Shown in pieces: positions 1-7,679 of a stretch of DNA of 8,072 nucleotides. The notes below the pieces were generated by a model. It was given only the letters and a program-made list of their open reading frames with translations. It made no database searches and was not told where the DNA came from. The DNA comes from an uncultured Panacagrimonas sp. (GTDB taxonomy: Bacteria > Pseudomonadota > Gammaproteobacteria > Nevskiales > Nevskiaceae): the NCBI GenBank assembly GCA_946481265.1, contig CAMLNE010000199.1, positions 1-8,072 of the forward strand. Direction: 5' to 3'. The position numbers and the translations under genes were made by a program. The stretch's first letter is position 1. Every line of letters starts with the position of its first letter.

Positions 1-2004
1 CCCGGACACGCCGGACCGGCGCTCGACCAGGCGCTGGCGCAGAACCGGGCCGAACTCGCGACGCTGCTCGCGAACCTGGCCGAGCCCGGCTGGCAGACCC
101 TGATCGAGCCGCTGGAGGACCTGGGCGAGCGCCTTGCACGGGTGTGGGGCCCGGTGTCCCACCTGTTCAGCGTGACGTCCACGCCCGAATGGCGCGCCGC
201 CTACAACGCGGGGCTGCCGAAGATCACCGAGTACAGCCTGGAACTGTCGCAGTCCGAGGATCTCTACCAGGCCTACAAGCGGCTGTCGGAGTCCGCCGGC
301 TTCGCCGCGCTCAACCCGACCCGCCAGAAGGCCGTGCGCGACGCGCTGCGCGATTTCCGCCTGTCCGGCATCGGCCTGCCGCCCGAGCAGAAGGAGCGCT
401 TCAAGCAGATCTCGATGCGCCTGTCCGAGATCCAGACGAAATTCGAGGAAAACGTCATGGATGCGATCCAGGCGTTCTCGCTGCACATCACCGACGCGGC
501 GCGCCTGGCCGGCATGTCGGCGGCAGCGCTCGAGCAGGCCGCGGCCAAGGCACGGGCCAAGAACCTCGAAGGCTGGCTGCTGACCCTGGACTACCCCAGC
601 TACGACGCGGTGATCAGCTACGCCGACGAGCGCGAGCTGCGTCGCGAGCTGTACTCCGCCTACGCCACGCGCGCCTCCGACCAGGGGCCGCAGGCCGGGC
701 AGTTCGACAACTCGCCGCTGATGGACGAGATCCTGCGCCTGCGCCACGAGGAGGCGCAGCTGCTGGGCTATGCCAACTACGCGGAGCTGTCGCTGGCCAC
801 CAAGATGGCCGAGTCGCCGGACGCGGTGGAAACCTTCCTGCTCGACCTGGCGCAGCGCTCGAAGCCGCGCGCGCAGGCCGAGGTCGACGAACTGCGCCGC
901 TTCGCGCGCGAGCGGGGCGGCCCCGAGCAGCTCGAGCCCTGGGACCTGGCCTACTACGCCGAGAAGCTCAAGGAGCGCAAGCTCGATCTCAACGACGAGG
1001 TGCTGCGCCCGTATTTCCCGCTGCCCGCGGTGCTCGACGGCCTGTTCGGCCTGGTGCGCGACCTGTACGGCGTGCGCGTGGTGCGCGAGCCCGGCGTGTC
1101 GGTCTGGCACCAGCAGGTCCAGGCCTACGCGCTGCAGGATGAGCGCGGCCAGACCTTCGGCCGCTTCTACCTGGATCCCTACGCCCGCGACCAGAAGCGC
1201 GGCGGCGCCTGGATGGACGAATGCGCGAGCCGTCGGCGCAGCGATGCCGGCCTGCAGCTCCCGGTGGCCTATCTGGTGTGCAATTTCCGTCCGCCGCTGG
1301 GCGAGCAGCCGGGCCTGCTCACGCACGACGAGGTGGTCACGCTCTACCACGAGTTCGGCCACGGCCTGCACCTGCTGCTCACCCGGGTCGAGGAGAGCGC
1401 GCTGGCCGGTATCCACGGCGTGGAGTGGGACGCGGTCGAGCTGCCCAGCCAGTTCATGGAGAACTGGTGCTACGAGCCGCAGTTCCTGAAGTCGTACGCC
1501 CGCCACTGGCAGACCGGCGAGGCCCTGCCCGACGACCAGATCGCCAAGCTGCGCGAGTCGCGCGTCTTCCAGACCGGCCTGGCGACGGTGCGGCAGATCG
1601 AGTTCGCGCTGTTCGACCTGCGCCTGCACCGCGACTACCGGCCGGGGCAGGGCGCGCGCGTGCTCGAGACGATCGCCAAGGTGCGCGATGAGGTCGCCGT
1701 GCTGCGCCCGCCCGCGTTCAACCGCATGCCCTGGAGCTTCAGCCACATCTTCGCCGGCGGGTATGCCGCGGGCTACTACAGCTACAAGTGGGCCGAGGTG
1801 CTGTCGGCCGACGCCTTCGCCGCGTTCGAGGAGGCGGGCCTGAGCCCCGCGATGCTGCGCGAAACCGGGCGCCGCTTCCTCGAGGGGATCCTCTCGCGCG
1901 GCGGTTCGCGCGAGGCGGCCCGGCTGTTCGAGGAATTCCGCGGTCGCGCGCCGAGCATCGAGGCGCTGCTGCGGCACAATGGGCTGGTCGCCGAACCGGC
2001 CTGA
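1..2004 (+). CDS. prlC: Oligopeptidase A (M3 family zinc metallopeptidase), 5' end outside window
   Basis: Cytoplasmic zinc oligopeptidase that degrades short peptides, including cleaved signal peptides. The reading frame is open from base 1, so the gene starts before the window. The visible 667 residues align with E. coli PrlC from about its residue 19, so roughly 18 residues are missing. The GTG at 142 lies inside the conserved N-terminal region and is not the real start. The zinc site is intact: HEFGH at visible residues 450-454 (bases 1348-1362), with the third ligand Glu 30 residues after the first His, in VELPSQFMENW (Glu codon 1438-1440). The C-terminal HIFAGGYAAGYYSYKWAEVL block, typical of the M3 family, is also present. 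Stop is TGA at 2002-2004, 22 nt before the preferred glpD start, so the two genes are probably co-transcribed. No frameshift or missing catalytic residue is visible. Family assignment is very secure; the prlC (OpdA) versus dcp distinction rests on remembered E. coli sequence. Confidence 0.95.
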   Translation, partial: PGHAGPALDQALAQNRAELATLLANLAEPGWQTLIEPLEDLGERLARVWGPVSHLFSVTSTPEWRAAYNAGLPKITEYSLELSQSEDLYQAYKRLSESAGFAALNPTRQKAVRDALRDFRLSGIGLPPEQKERFKQISMRLSEIQTKFEENVMDAIQAFSLHITDAARLAGMSAAALEQAAAKARAKNLEGWLLTLDYPSYDAVISYADERELRRELYSAYATRASDQGPQAGQFDNSPLMDEILRLRHEEAQLLGYANYAELSLATKMAESPDAVETFLLDLAQRSKPRAQAEVDELRRFARERGGPEQLEPWDLAYYAEKLKERKLDLNDEVLRPYFPLPAVLDGLFGLVRDLYGVRVVREPGVSVWHQQVQAYALQDERGQTFGRFYLDPYARDQKRGGAWMDECASRRRSDAGLQLPVAYLVCNFRPPLGEQPGLLTHDEVVTLYHEFGHGLHLLLTRVEESALAGIHGVEWDAVELPSQFMENWCYEPQFLKSYARHWQTGEALPDDQIAKLRESRVFQTGLATVRQIEFALFDLRLHRDYRPGQGARVLETIAKVRDEVAVLRPPAFNRMPWSFSHIFAGGYAAGYYSYKWAEVLSADAFAAFEEAGLSPAMLRETGRRFLEGILSRGGSREAARLFEEFRGRAPSIEALLRHNGLVAEPA

Positions 2005-2026
2005 CCCTGCCCAGCCTCACCCGCGG

Positions 2027-3556
2027 ATGACGAGCAAAGCGTTTCCCCTCAACCGGAACCTGGCCGGTCTTTCCACCGAGTTCGACCTGCTCGTCATCGG
2101 CGGTGGCATCTACGGTGCCTGGACCGCGTACGACGCGGCGCAGCGCGGGCTGAAGGTGGCCCTGGTCGAGAAGAACGACTGGGCCAGCGGCACTTCTTCG
2201 GCATCGAGCAAGCTGATCCACGGCGGCCTGCGCTACCTGGAGCACTACGAGTTCGCCCTGGTGCGCCAGGCGCTGCGCGAGCGCAAGGTGCTGTCGAAGA
2301 TCGCCGCGCATCTGGTGCGCCCGCTCGATTTCATCCTGCCGGTGTGGAAGGGCCCGCGCGCCAGCCCGCTCAAGCTGTCGGCCGGCCTGACGCTCTACGA
2401 CACGCTCGCCTTCGGCAGCGGGCCGGTGAAGCCGCACAAGCATTTCCGGCCGCGCAGCCTGCTGCGGCACTACCCGTACGTCGATCCCGACAATCTGCTG
2501 GGCGGTTTCCGCTACGGCGACTGCCAGGAAGACGATGCGCGCATGACCATGACCGTGGTCGCCGCGGCGCAGTCGGCCGGCGCGGTCTGCGTCAACCGCG
2601 TGCAGGCCGACAAGATCCTGCAGGACAAGAGCGGCGTCACCGGCGCGAAGCTGCGCGACGTCGAGGGCAACACCGCGTTCGAGATCCGCGCGCGCTGCAT
2701 CGTGAATTCCGCGGGGCCCTGGGCGCGCTCGCTGCTGGGCCCGCAGGCGCCCCGGGTCAAGCTGATCAAGGGCACCCACCTGCTGCTGCCGGCGATTCCC
2801 GGCTGCACCGAGGCCTTCCTGCTGACCGCCCGGGATGGCCGCGTGTTCTTCGTCATTCCCTGGTATGGCAAGACCATCGTGGGCACCACCGAGTCCACCG
2901 TGGACAGTCCGGATCGCGCCGAGCCGACCGACGAGGAGACCGCCTACCTGATCGACGGCGTGCGTCGCGGCCTGCCGGGACTGGGTTGGACCGAGGGCGA
3001 CGTGATCGCGCGCTATGCCGGCGTGCGCACCCTGCAAGCCGATGGCGCGGCGAGCCTGTCCGCAGTGACGCGCGAATTCGAGATCGCCGAGCCCGAGCCG
3101 CGCCTGGTGCTGCCCATCGGCGGCAAGTACACCACCTCGCGCTTCGACGCGGTGGAGATCGTCGATCGCGTGCAGAAGGCGCTGGGGCAGAAGAAGGTCC
3201 GCTCGCAGACCCACCTGAAGTTCCTGCCCGCCGCGCCGCGCGAGGATTTCGATTCCTGGCTGGCGGCATCGGTGAAGAAGCTCGCCGCCGTCGGGCTGGA
3301 CGGCGTGGCGGCCGCGTGCGCCGCGCACCGCCACGGCACGCGGGTCGACGAGCTGATCCGGCTGGTGCGCAAGGACGCCACGCTGGGCCAGCGCGTGCAC
3401 CCGGATGCGCCGTTCATCCGCGCGGAAGTCCGGCTGGCCTTCCGCGACGAGATGGCGCTGTCGACCGACGACGCCCTGCGCCGCCGCATGCCGCTGGCCC
3501 TGCTGGTGCCGGATCTGGCGGCGGCGCGCCGGGACGCCGAGTCGCTGCGCGCATGA
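2027..3556 (+). CDS. glpD: FAD-dependent glycerol-3-phosphate dehydrogenase
   Basis: Membrane-associated flavoenzyme that oxidises sn-glycerol-3-phosphate to dihydroxyacetone phosphate and passes electrons to quinone. From ATG 2027 the protein is 509 residues (E. coli GlpD 501). The N-terminal FAD-binding Rossmann motif is GGGIYG at residues 25-30. The family signature follows at residues 56-76 and is nearly identical to E. coli over TSSASSKLIHGGLRYLEH. The substrate-site Arg of YAGVRTL is residue 334, and the GGKYTT motif starts at residue 365. The C-terminal helical region ends with a STDDALRRRM stretch resembling E. coli's ADDALWRRT. I chose ATG 2027 because the in-frame ATG at 1979 lies inside prlC and adds 16 unconserved residues; neither has a clear Shine-Dalgarno sequence. 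The stop overlaps the holA start (ATGA). No glpF, glpK or glpR is visible nearby. GIYGAWTAYDAA and LDFILPVWKG differ from the classical GINGAGIAADAA type, so it may belong to a separate subgroup of the dehydrogenase/oxidase family. Confidence 0.9.
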   Translation: MTSKAFPLNRNLAGLSTEFDLLVIGGGIYGAWTAYDAAQRGLKVALVEKNDWASGTSSASSKLIHGGLRYLEHYEFALVRQALRERKVLSKIAAHLVRPLDFILPVWKGPRASPLKLSAGLTLYDTLAFGSGPVKPHKHFRPRSLLRHYPYVDPDNLLGGFRYGDCQEDDARMTMTVVAAAQSAGAVCVNRVQADKILQDKSGVTGAKLRDVEGNTAFEIRARCIVNSAGPWARSLLGPQAPRVKLIKGTHLLLPAIPGCTEAFLLTARDGRVFFVIPWYGKTIVGTTESTVDSPDRAEPTDEETAYLIDGVRRGLPGLGWTEGDVIARYAGVRTLQADGAASLSAVTREFEIAEPEPRLVLPIGGKYTTSRFDAVEIVDRVQKALGQKKVRSQTHLKFLPAAPREDFDSWLAASVKKLAAVGLDGVAAACAAHRHGTRVDELIRLVRKDATLGQRVHPDAPFIRAEVRLAFRDEMALSTDDALRRRMPLALLVPDLAAARRDAESLRA

Positions 3557-4653
3557 AGTTGCGACCCGAGCAGCTGGCCGCGCACCTGGGCAAGCAAGCG
3601 CTGCTGCCGGCCTACGTGGTGGCCGGCGAGGAGCCGCTGCTGGTCGAGGAATCGCTCGACGCCATCCGCGCGGCGGCGCGCCAGCAGGGCTTCAGCGAGC
3701 GCGAGGTGTTCGACGTCGAACGCGGTTTCGACTGGGGGCGCGTGATCGAGGCCTGCAGCAGCCTGTCGCTGTTTGCCACGCGCCGGATCGTCGAACTGCG
3801 CATGCCGCGCGGACCCAAGCCCGGCGCCGGTCGCAGCACCGACGACGATGACGCGGACGGGGCCGCCGATGGCGGCAAGTCCGCCGTCGACGGCGCCCGC
3901 CTGATCGTCGAGCTGGCGGGCAAGCCGGCGCCCGACACCCTGCTGCTGGTCACCGCGGGCAAGCTCGACTACCGCCAGCAGCAGGCGCCCTGGTACCTCG
4001 CCCTGGAAAACGCCGGCGCCTCGATCTACGCGGCGGAGATCACGCCCGAGCAGTGGCCCGGCTGGGTCGAGGGGCGCCTGCGTGCCGCCGGGCTCAAGCC
4101 CGATCGCGAGGCGGTGATGGAGCTGGCGGGGCGCACCCAGGGCAATGCGCTGGCCGCCAAGCAGGACATCGACAAGCTGGCCCTGCTGCTGCCGGGCGGG
4201 GCGCTGGACGCCGAGGCGGTGCGCACCGCGGTGGCGGACAGCTCGCGCTTCGACGCCTTCGACCTGGGCGACCGCATGCTGGGCGGCGATGCCGCCGGCG
4301 CGGCGCATACGCTGACGCGCCTGCGCGAGGAGGGTGTCGACGTGCTCGCCATCCTCGGGCCGCTGACCTGGATGCTGCGCCAGTGGTCGCAGGCCCAGGG
4401 CGCGTTCGCCCGCTCCGGCGACGCGGCACAGGCCTGTGCCGAGGCCAAGGTGTTTCCGCGCGGACGCATCCCCCTCTTCAGCAAGGCGCTTGCCCGGACG
4501 CGTCCGACCCAGCTGTTCGGCTGGATGCGCCAGGCGGCCACGATCGACCAGCTCGCGAAGTCGACGGGCGGAAAGGATCAGGCCTGGGAGGAGTTGTTAA
4601 CATTGGTGATAGCGGCCGCCGGGCGCCGCGTGGTCAGGCCCATGGGGCTTTAA
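3553..4653 (+). CDS. holA: DNA polymerase III delta subunit (clamp loader)
   Basis: Delta subunit of the clamp loader, which opens the beta sliding clamp and helps load it on primed DNA. The protein is 366 residues against 343 in E. coli. The N-terminus ([10 protein letters not shown], then [19 protein letters not shown] at about residues 21-39), the SLSLFATRR segment near residues 70-78 and the [19 protein letters not shown] segment match HolA, as does the general C-terminal helical collar. The extra length is mainly a Gly/Asp-rich low-complexity insert at about residues 89-115, including DDDD at 97-100. ATG 3553 overlaps the glpD stop by 4 nt (ATGA). No strong Shine-Dalgarno is visible, which suggests translational coupling. 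The frame is open upstream to about 2344, but that part is a shadow of glpD. Codons 348-353 (bases 4594-4611) are a rare-codon cluster unlike the rest of the gene. Stop is TAA, 8 nt before the first possible proA start. Confidence 0.92.
   Translation: MKLRPEQLAAHLGKQALLPAYVVAGEEPLLVEESLDAIRAAARQQGFSEREVFDVERGFDWGRVIEACSSLSLFATRRIVELRMPRGPKPGAGRSTDDDDADGAADGGKSAVDGARLIVELAGKPAPDTLLLVTAGKLDYRQQQAPWYLALENAGASIYAAEITPEQWPGWVEGRLRAAGLKPDREAVMELAGRTQGNALAAKQDIDKLALLLPGGALDAEAVRTAVADSSRFDAFDLGDRMLGGDAAGAAHTLTRLREEGVDVLAILGPLTWMLRQWSQAQGAFARSGDAAQACAEAKVFPRGRIPLFSKALARTRPTQLFGWMRQAATIDQLAKSTGGKDQAWEELLTLVIAAAGRRVVRPMGL
4594..4611 (+). other. AT-rich rare-codon patch with TGTTAACA palindrome at end of holA
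   Basis: In the holA frame the codons read TTG TTA ACA TTG GTG ATA. TTA and ATA are the only such codons I could find in any of the genes here, and TTG and ACA are also disfavoured. The patch contains a perfect 8-bp palindrome, TGTTAACA, at 4595-4602. It lies about 50-70 nt before the possible proA starts, so it could be a promoter or operator element inside holA. I could not fit a convincing -35/-10 pair to it. The composition is seen; the function is unknown. Confidence 0.35.
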
Positions 4654-4661
4654 GAGACAGC

Positions 4662-5954
<1,293 letters not shown>

Positions 5955-5984
5955 AGCGGTGAGACCCCGCGTGACGCCAGGCCG

Positions 5985-6008
5985 CGCGCCGATCGTCCCC
6001 ATCGCGCG
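5985..6008 (+). other. Potential RNA hairpin just upstream of nadD
   Basis: In the proA-nadD gap, CGCG (5985-5988) pairs with CGCG (6005-6008) and CGAT (5990-5993) pairs with ATCG (6001-6004). One base (C5989) is bulged and the loop is 7 nt. The stem ends 3 nt before GTG 6012 and 12 nt before ATG 6021. It has no following T run, so it is not a classical intrinsic terminator. It might limit access to the nadD start, but hairpins of this size can arise by chance in such G+C-rich DNA. Confidence 0.3.
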
Positions 6009-6020
6009 ACGGTGCAACTG

Positions 6021-6734
6021 ATGCCACCGGAGCGCGACAGCGCCCGTCCTTCGTCTCCTGCCTCCCGTCTTCCTGCCGCCATCGGCATCTTCGGCGGCAC
6101 CTTCGCCCCGATCCACAACGGCCACCTGCGGCTGGCGCTGGAATTGCGCGAACGGCTGGGGCTGGACCGCGTGCACCTGATTCCGGCCGGACAGCCCCCG
6201 CATCGCGACGCGCCGGGCATCCCGGCGCAGCGTCGGCTCGAGTGGGTGCAGATGGCCTGCGCCGGCGAGCCGGGCCTGTTCGCCGACGACCGCGAAGTGC
6301 GCCGCGACGGCCGCAGCTATACCTACGACACGCTGGCCAGCCTGCGTGCCGCGATGCCCGATGCCGCCCTGGCCCTGCTGCTGGGCGACGACGCCGCCAA
6401 CCAGTTCCATACCTGGCACCGCTGGCAGGAGATCCCCACGCTCGCGCACCTGGTCTTCGTCGAGCGTCCCTACGAGCACTCCGCGCTGGCGCCCGCGCTG
6501 CTCGCGCTGATGCAGGGCCGTCGCACCAGCGATCCGGCCGCACTGTGCGCCCAGCGCGCCGGCCTGCTCATGACCGCGACGCTGCCGCCGCTGGCGATCT
6601 CGTCGACACGGATCCGCGGCCTGCTCAAGGCGCGACGCTCGGTCCGCGGGCTGGTCCCGCAGGCCGTCATCGATTCATTCACCCCCGAGGACATCGACTT
6701 CCTGACCCATGACGAAGACCCAGCCACCGACTGA
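6021..6734 (+). CDS. nadD: Nicotinate-nucleotide adenylyltransferase
   Basis: Transfers AMP from ATP to nicotinate mononucleotide, forming deamido-NAD in NAD synthesis; cytoplasmic. Residues 21-35 carry the nucleotidyltransferase motif GGTFAPIHNGH. VHLIPAGQPPHR, SYTYDTLASLR and LLLGDDAANQFHTWHRW follow in NadD order, and the C-terminal ISSTRIR motif is at 193-199. From ATG 6021 the protein is 237 residues, longer than E. coli (213), partly because of an N-terminal Pro/Ser/Arg-rich stretch of about 20 residues before the first beta strand. GTG 6012, three codons upstream, is the only other in-frame start after the proA stop; neither has a convincing Shine-Dalgarno. A hairpin at 5985-6008 sits directly upstream. 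The 3' end overlaps rsfS by 26 nt. The frame is the same as that of proA, with the proA TGA at 5952 the only stop between them. Function is secure; only the start is open. Confidence 0.94.
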   Translation: MPPERDSARPSSPASRLPAAIGIFGGTFAPIHNGHLRLALELRERLGLDRVHLIPAGQPPHRDAPGIPAQRRLEWVQMACAGEPGLFADDREVRRDGRSYTYDTLASLRAAMPDAALALLLGDDAANQFHTWHRWQEIPTLAHLVFVERPYEHSALAPALLALMQGRRTSDPAALCAQRAGLLMTATLPPLAISSTRIRGLLKARRSVRGLVPQAVIDSFTPEDIDFLTHDEDPATD

Positions 6735-7092
6735 CCCGAAGGACGATCCGCTGATCCAGCTTGCGCTCGCCGCGCTCGAGGATCTCAAGGCCAAGGATGT
6801 GACCGTGCTCGACGTGCGCGGCCTGACCTCGATCACGGACACCATGATCATCTGCACCGGAACCTCCAACCGGCACGTCAAATCCATCGCGCAGGCGGTG
6901 TCCGAAAAGTGCAAGGAGGCCGGTCACCGCCCGCTGGGCATGGAAGGCCTGGACGAGTCGGAGTGGGTGCTGGTCGATCTGGGCGACGCGGTGGTGCACG
7001 TCATGCAGGTGCAGGCGCGCGCGTTCTACCAGCTCGAGAAGCTGTGGGACATGAACGAGGCCAAGGCCACGGCGGGCGCTGGGCAGGGCTGA
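6709..7092 (+). CDS. rsfS: Ribosomal silencing factor RsfS
   Basis: Binds uL14 (L14) on the large ribosomal subunit and blocks subunit joining, lowering translation in stationary phase or starvation. The 127-residue protein matches the DUF143/Iojap family (E. coli 105). ALAALEDLKAKDVTVLDVRG, then SITDTMIICTGTSNRHVKSI, PLGMEGLDESEWVLVDLGD and VVHVMQVQARAFYQLEKLW are all family-typical. The extra length is an N-terminal tail of about 12 residues (TKTQPPTDPKDD) and a C-terminal Ala/Gly-rich tail after DMNEA. The ATG lies 26 nt inside nadD; the nearest GAGGA is 18 nt upstream, too far to act as a Shine-Dalgarno, so translation is probably coupled to nadD. The rlmH start follows the stop by 10 nt. 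The nadD-rsfS-rlmH order is common in proteobacteria, which supports the call. Confidence 0.94.
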   Translation: MTKTQPPTDPKDDPLIQLALAALEDLKAKDVTVLDVRGLTSITDTMIICTGTSNRHVKSIAQAVSEKCKEAGHRPLGMEGLDESEWVLVDLGDAVVHVMQVQARAFYQLEKLWDMNEAKATAGAGQG

Positions 7093-7094
7093 GG
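7091..7094 (+). promoter_or_regulatory. Ribosome binding site of rlmH
   Basis: GAGG lies 8 nt before the rlmH ATG at 7103. It overlaps the TGA stop of rsfS (7090-7092), so ribosomes ending rsfS would meet the rlmH site directly. Motif and spacing are seen; use is inferred. Confidence 0.5.
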
Positions 7095-7102
7095 CGCAAG
7101 AC

Positions 7103-7570
7103 ATGAAGCTGCGCCTGGTCGCCGTGGGCACGCGCATGCCCACGTGGGTCACGGCGGGGTTCGAGGACTACGCGCTGCGCCTGCCGCGCGAACTCCGGCT
7201 GGAACTGGTCGAGCTGCCGCTGGCGGTACGCGGCAAGAACGCGGACCTGGCGCGCGCCAGGCAGGCGGAAGGGCAGAAGCTGCTGGATCGCTCGCGCGAT
7301 TCGCACCGCGTCGTGCTCGACGAACGCGGGGCGCCCTGGACCAGTCACGAGCTTGCCATGCGGCTGCAGGCCTGGATGCAGCAGGGCCGCGACGTGTCCC
7401 TGCTGGTGGGCGGACCGGACGGGCACTCGGCCGAGGTCCAGCAGAGCGCCGACGAACGCTGGTCGCTCTCCAGGCTGACCCTGCCGCATGCGCTGGTGCG
7501 CGTGCTGCTGGCCGAGCAGGTCTACCGGGCCTGGAGCCTGACCGCGAACCATCCGTATCACCGGGCATAG
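7103..7570 (+). CDS. rlmH: 23S rRNA (pseudouridine1915-N3)-methyltransferase
   Basis: SPOUT-class methyltransferase that uses S-adenosylmethionine to N3-methylate pseudouridine 1915 in helix 69 of 23S rRNA, on assembled ribosomes. The protein is 155 residues, the same length as E. coli RlmH. It begins KLRLVAVGTRMPTWV and carries RGKNADL after the first third. The SAM-binding loop is LLVGGPDG (GGPDG at residues 103-107), and the C-terminus is the diagnostic LTLPHALVRVLLAEQVYRAW followed by NHPYHRA. ATG 7103 is well supported by family alignment and by a GAGG site at 7091. It is the last plus-strand gene of the run. The next gene is convergent, unlike the mrdA-rodA cell-shape genes I recall after rlmH in Pseudomonas. 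Confidence 0.96.
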   Translation: MKLRLVAVGTRMPTWVTAGFEDYALRLPRELRLELVELPLAVRGKNADLARARQAEGQKLLDRSRDSHRVVLDERGAPWTSHELAMRLQAWMQQGRDVSLLVGGPDGHSAEVQQSADERWSLSRLTLPHALVRVLLAEQVYRAWSLTANHPYHRA

Positions 7571-7679
7571 CGCCGGGGCGATGCCGCCACGGACGTCGTC
7601 CGATCGGTGCCCGGTCTTCCTCCTTCGCGGTGCTGGCCGTCTTCGCCTTCGAGCCGGAGCGACGGGTCGTCCCCGCGGC

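Noticed and set aside
142..144. GTG as the prlC start
   Set aside because: PrlC similarity continues upstream to base 1, so the gene begins outside the window.
1979..2026. ATG 1979 as the glpD start
   Set aside because: It would overlap prlC by 26 nt and add 16 residues with no GlpD counterpart.
1739..3400. Long minus-strand open frame (553 codons) opposite the ends of prlC and glpD
   Set aside because: It lies antisense to two clearly real genes, its product is Arg/Ala/Gly/His-rich with no family resemblance, and long antisense frames are expected in such G+C-rich DNA.
2344..3552. Upstream in-frame extension of holA
   Set aside because: The translation is Arg/Ala/Pro-rich shadow of glpD; HolA similarity begins only at [13 protein letters not shown] (3553).
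3013..4308. Minus-strand open frame (431 codons) opposite glpD and holA
   Set aside because: Same reasons: antisense to real genes, no motif, biased composition.
4594..4628. Classical sigma-70 promoter in the AT-rich patch (TTGTTA or TTGGTG as -35)
   Set aside because: No acceptable -10 box lies 16-18 nt downstream; that region is GC-rich. The patch is kept as an unexplained composition signal only.
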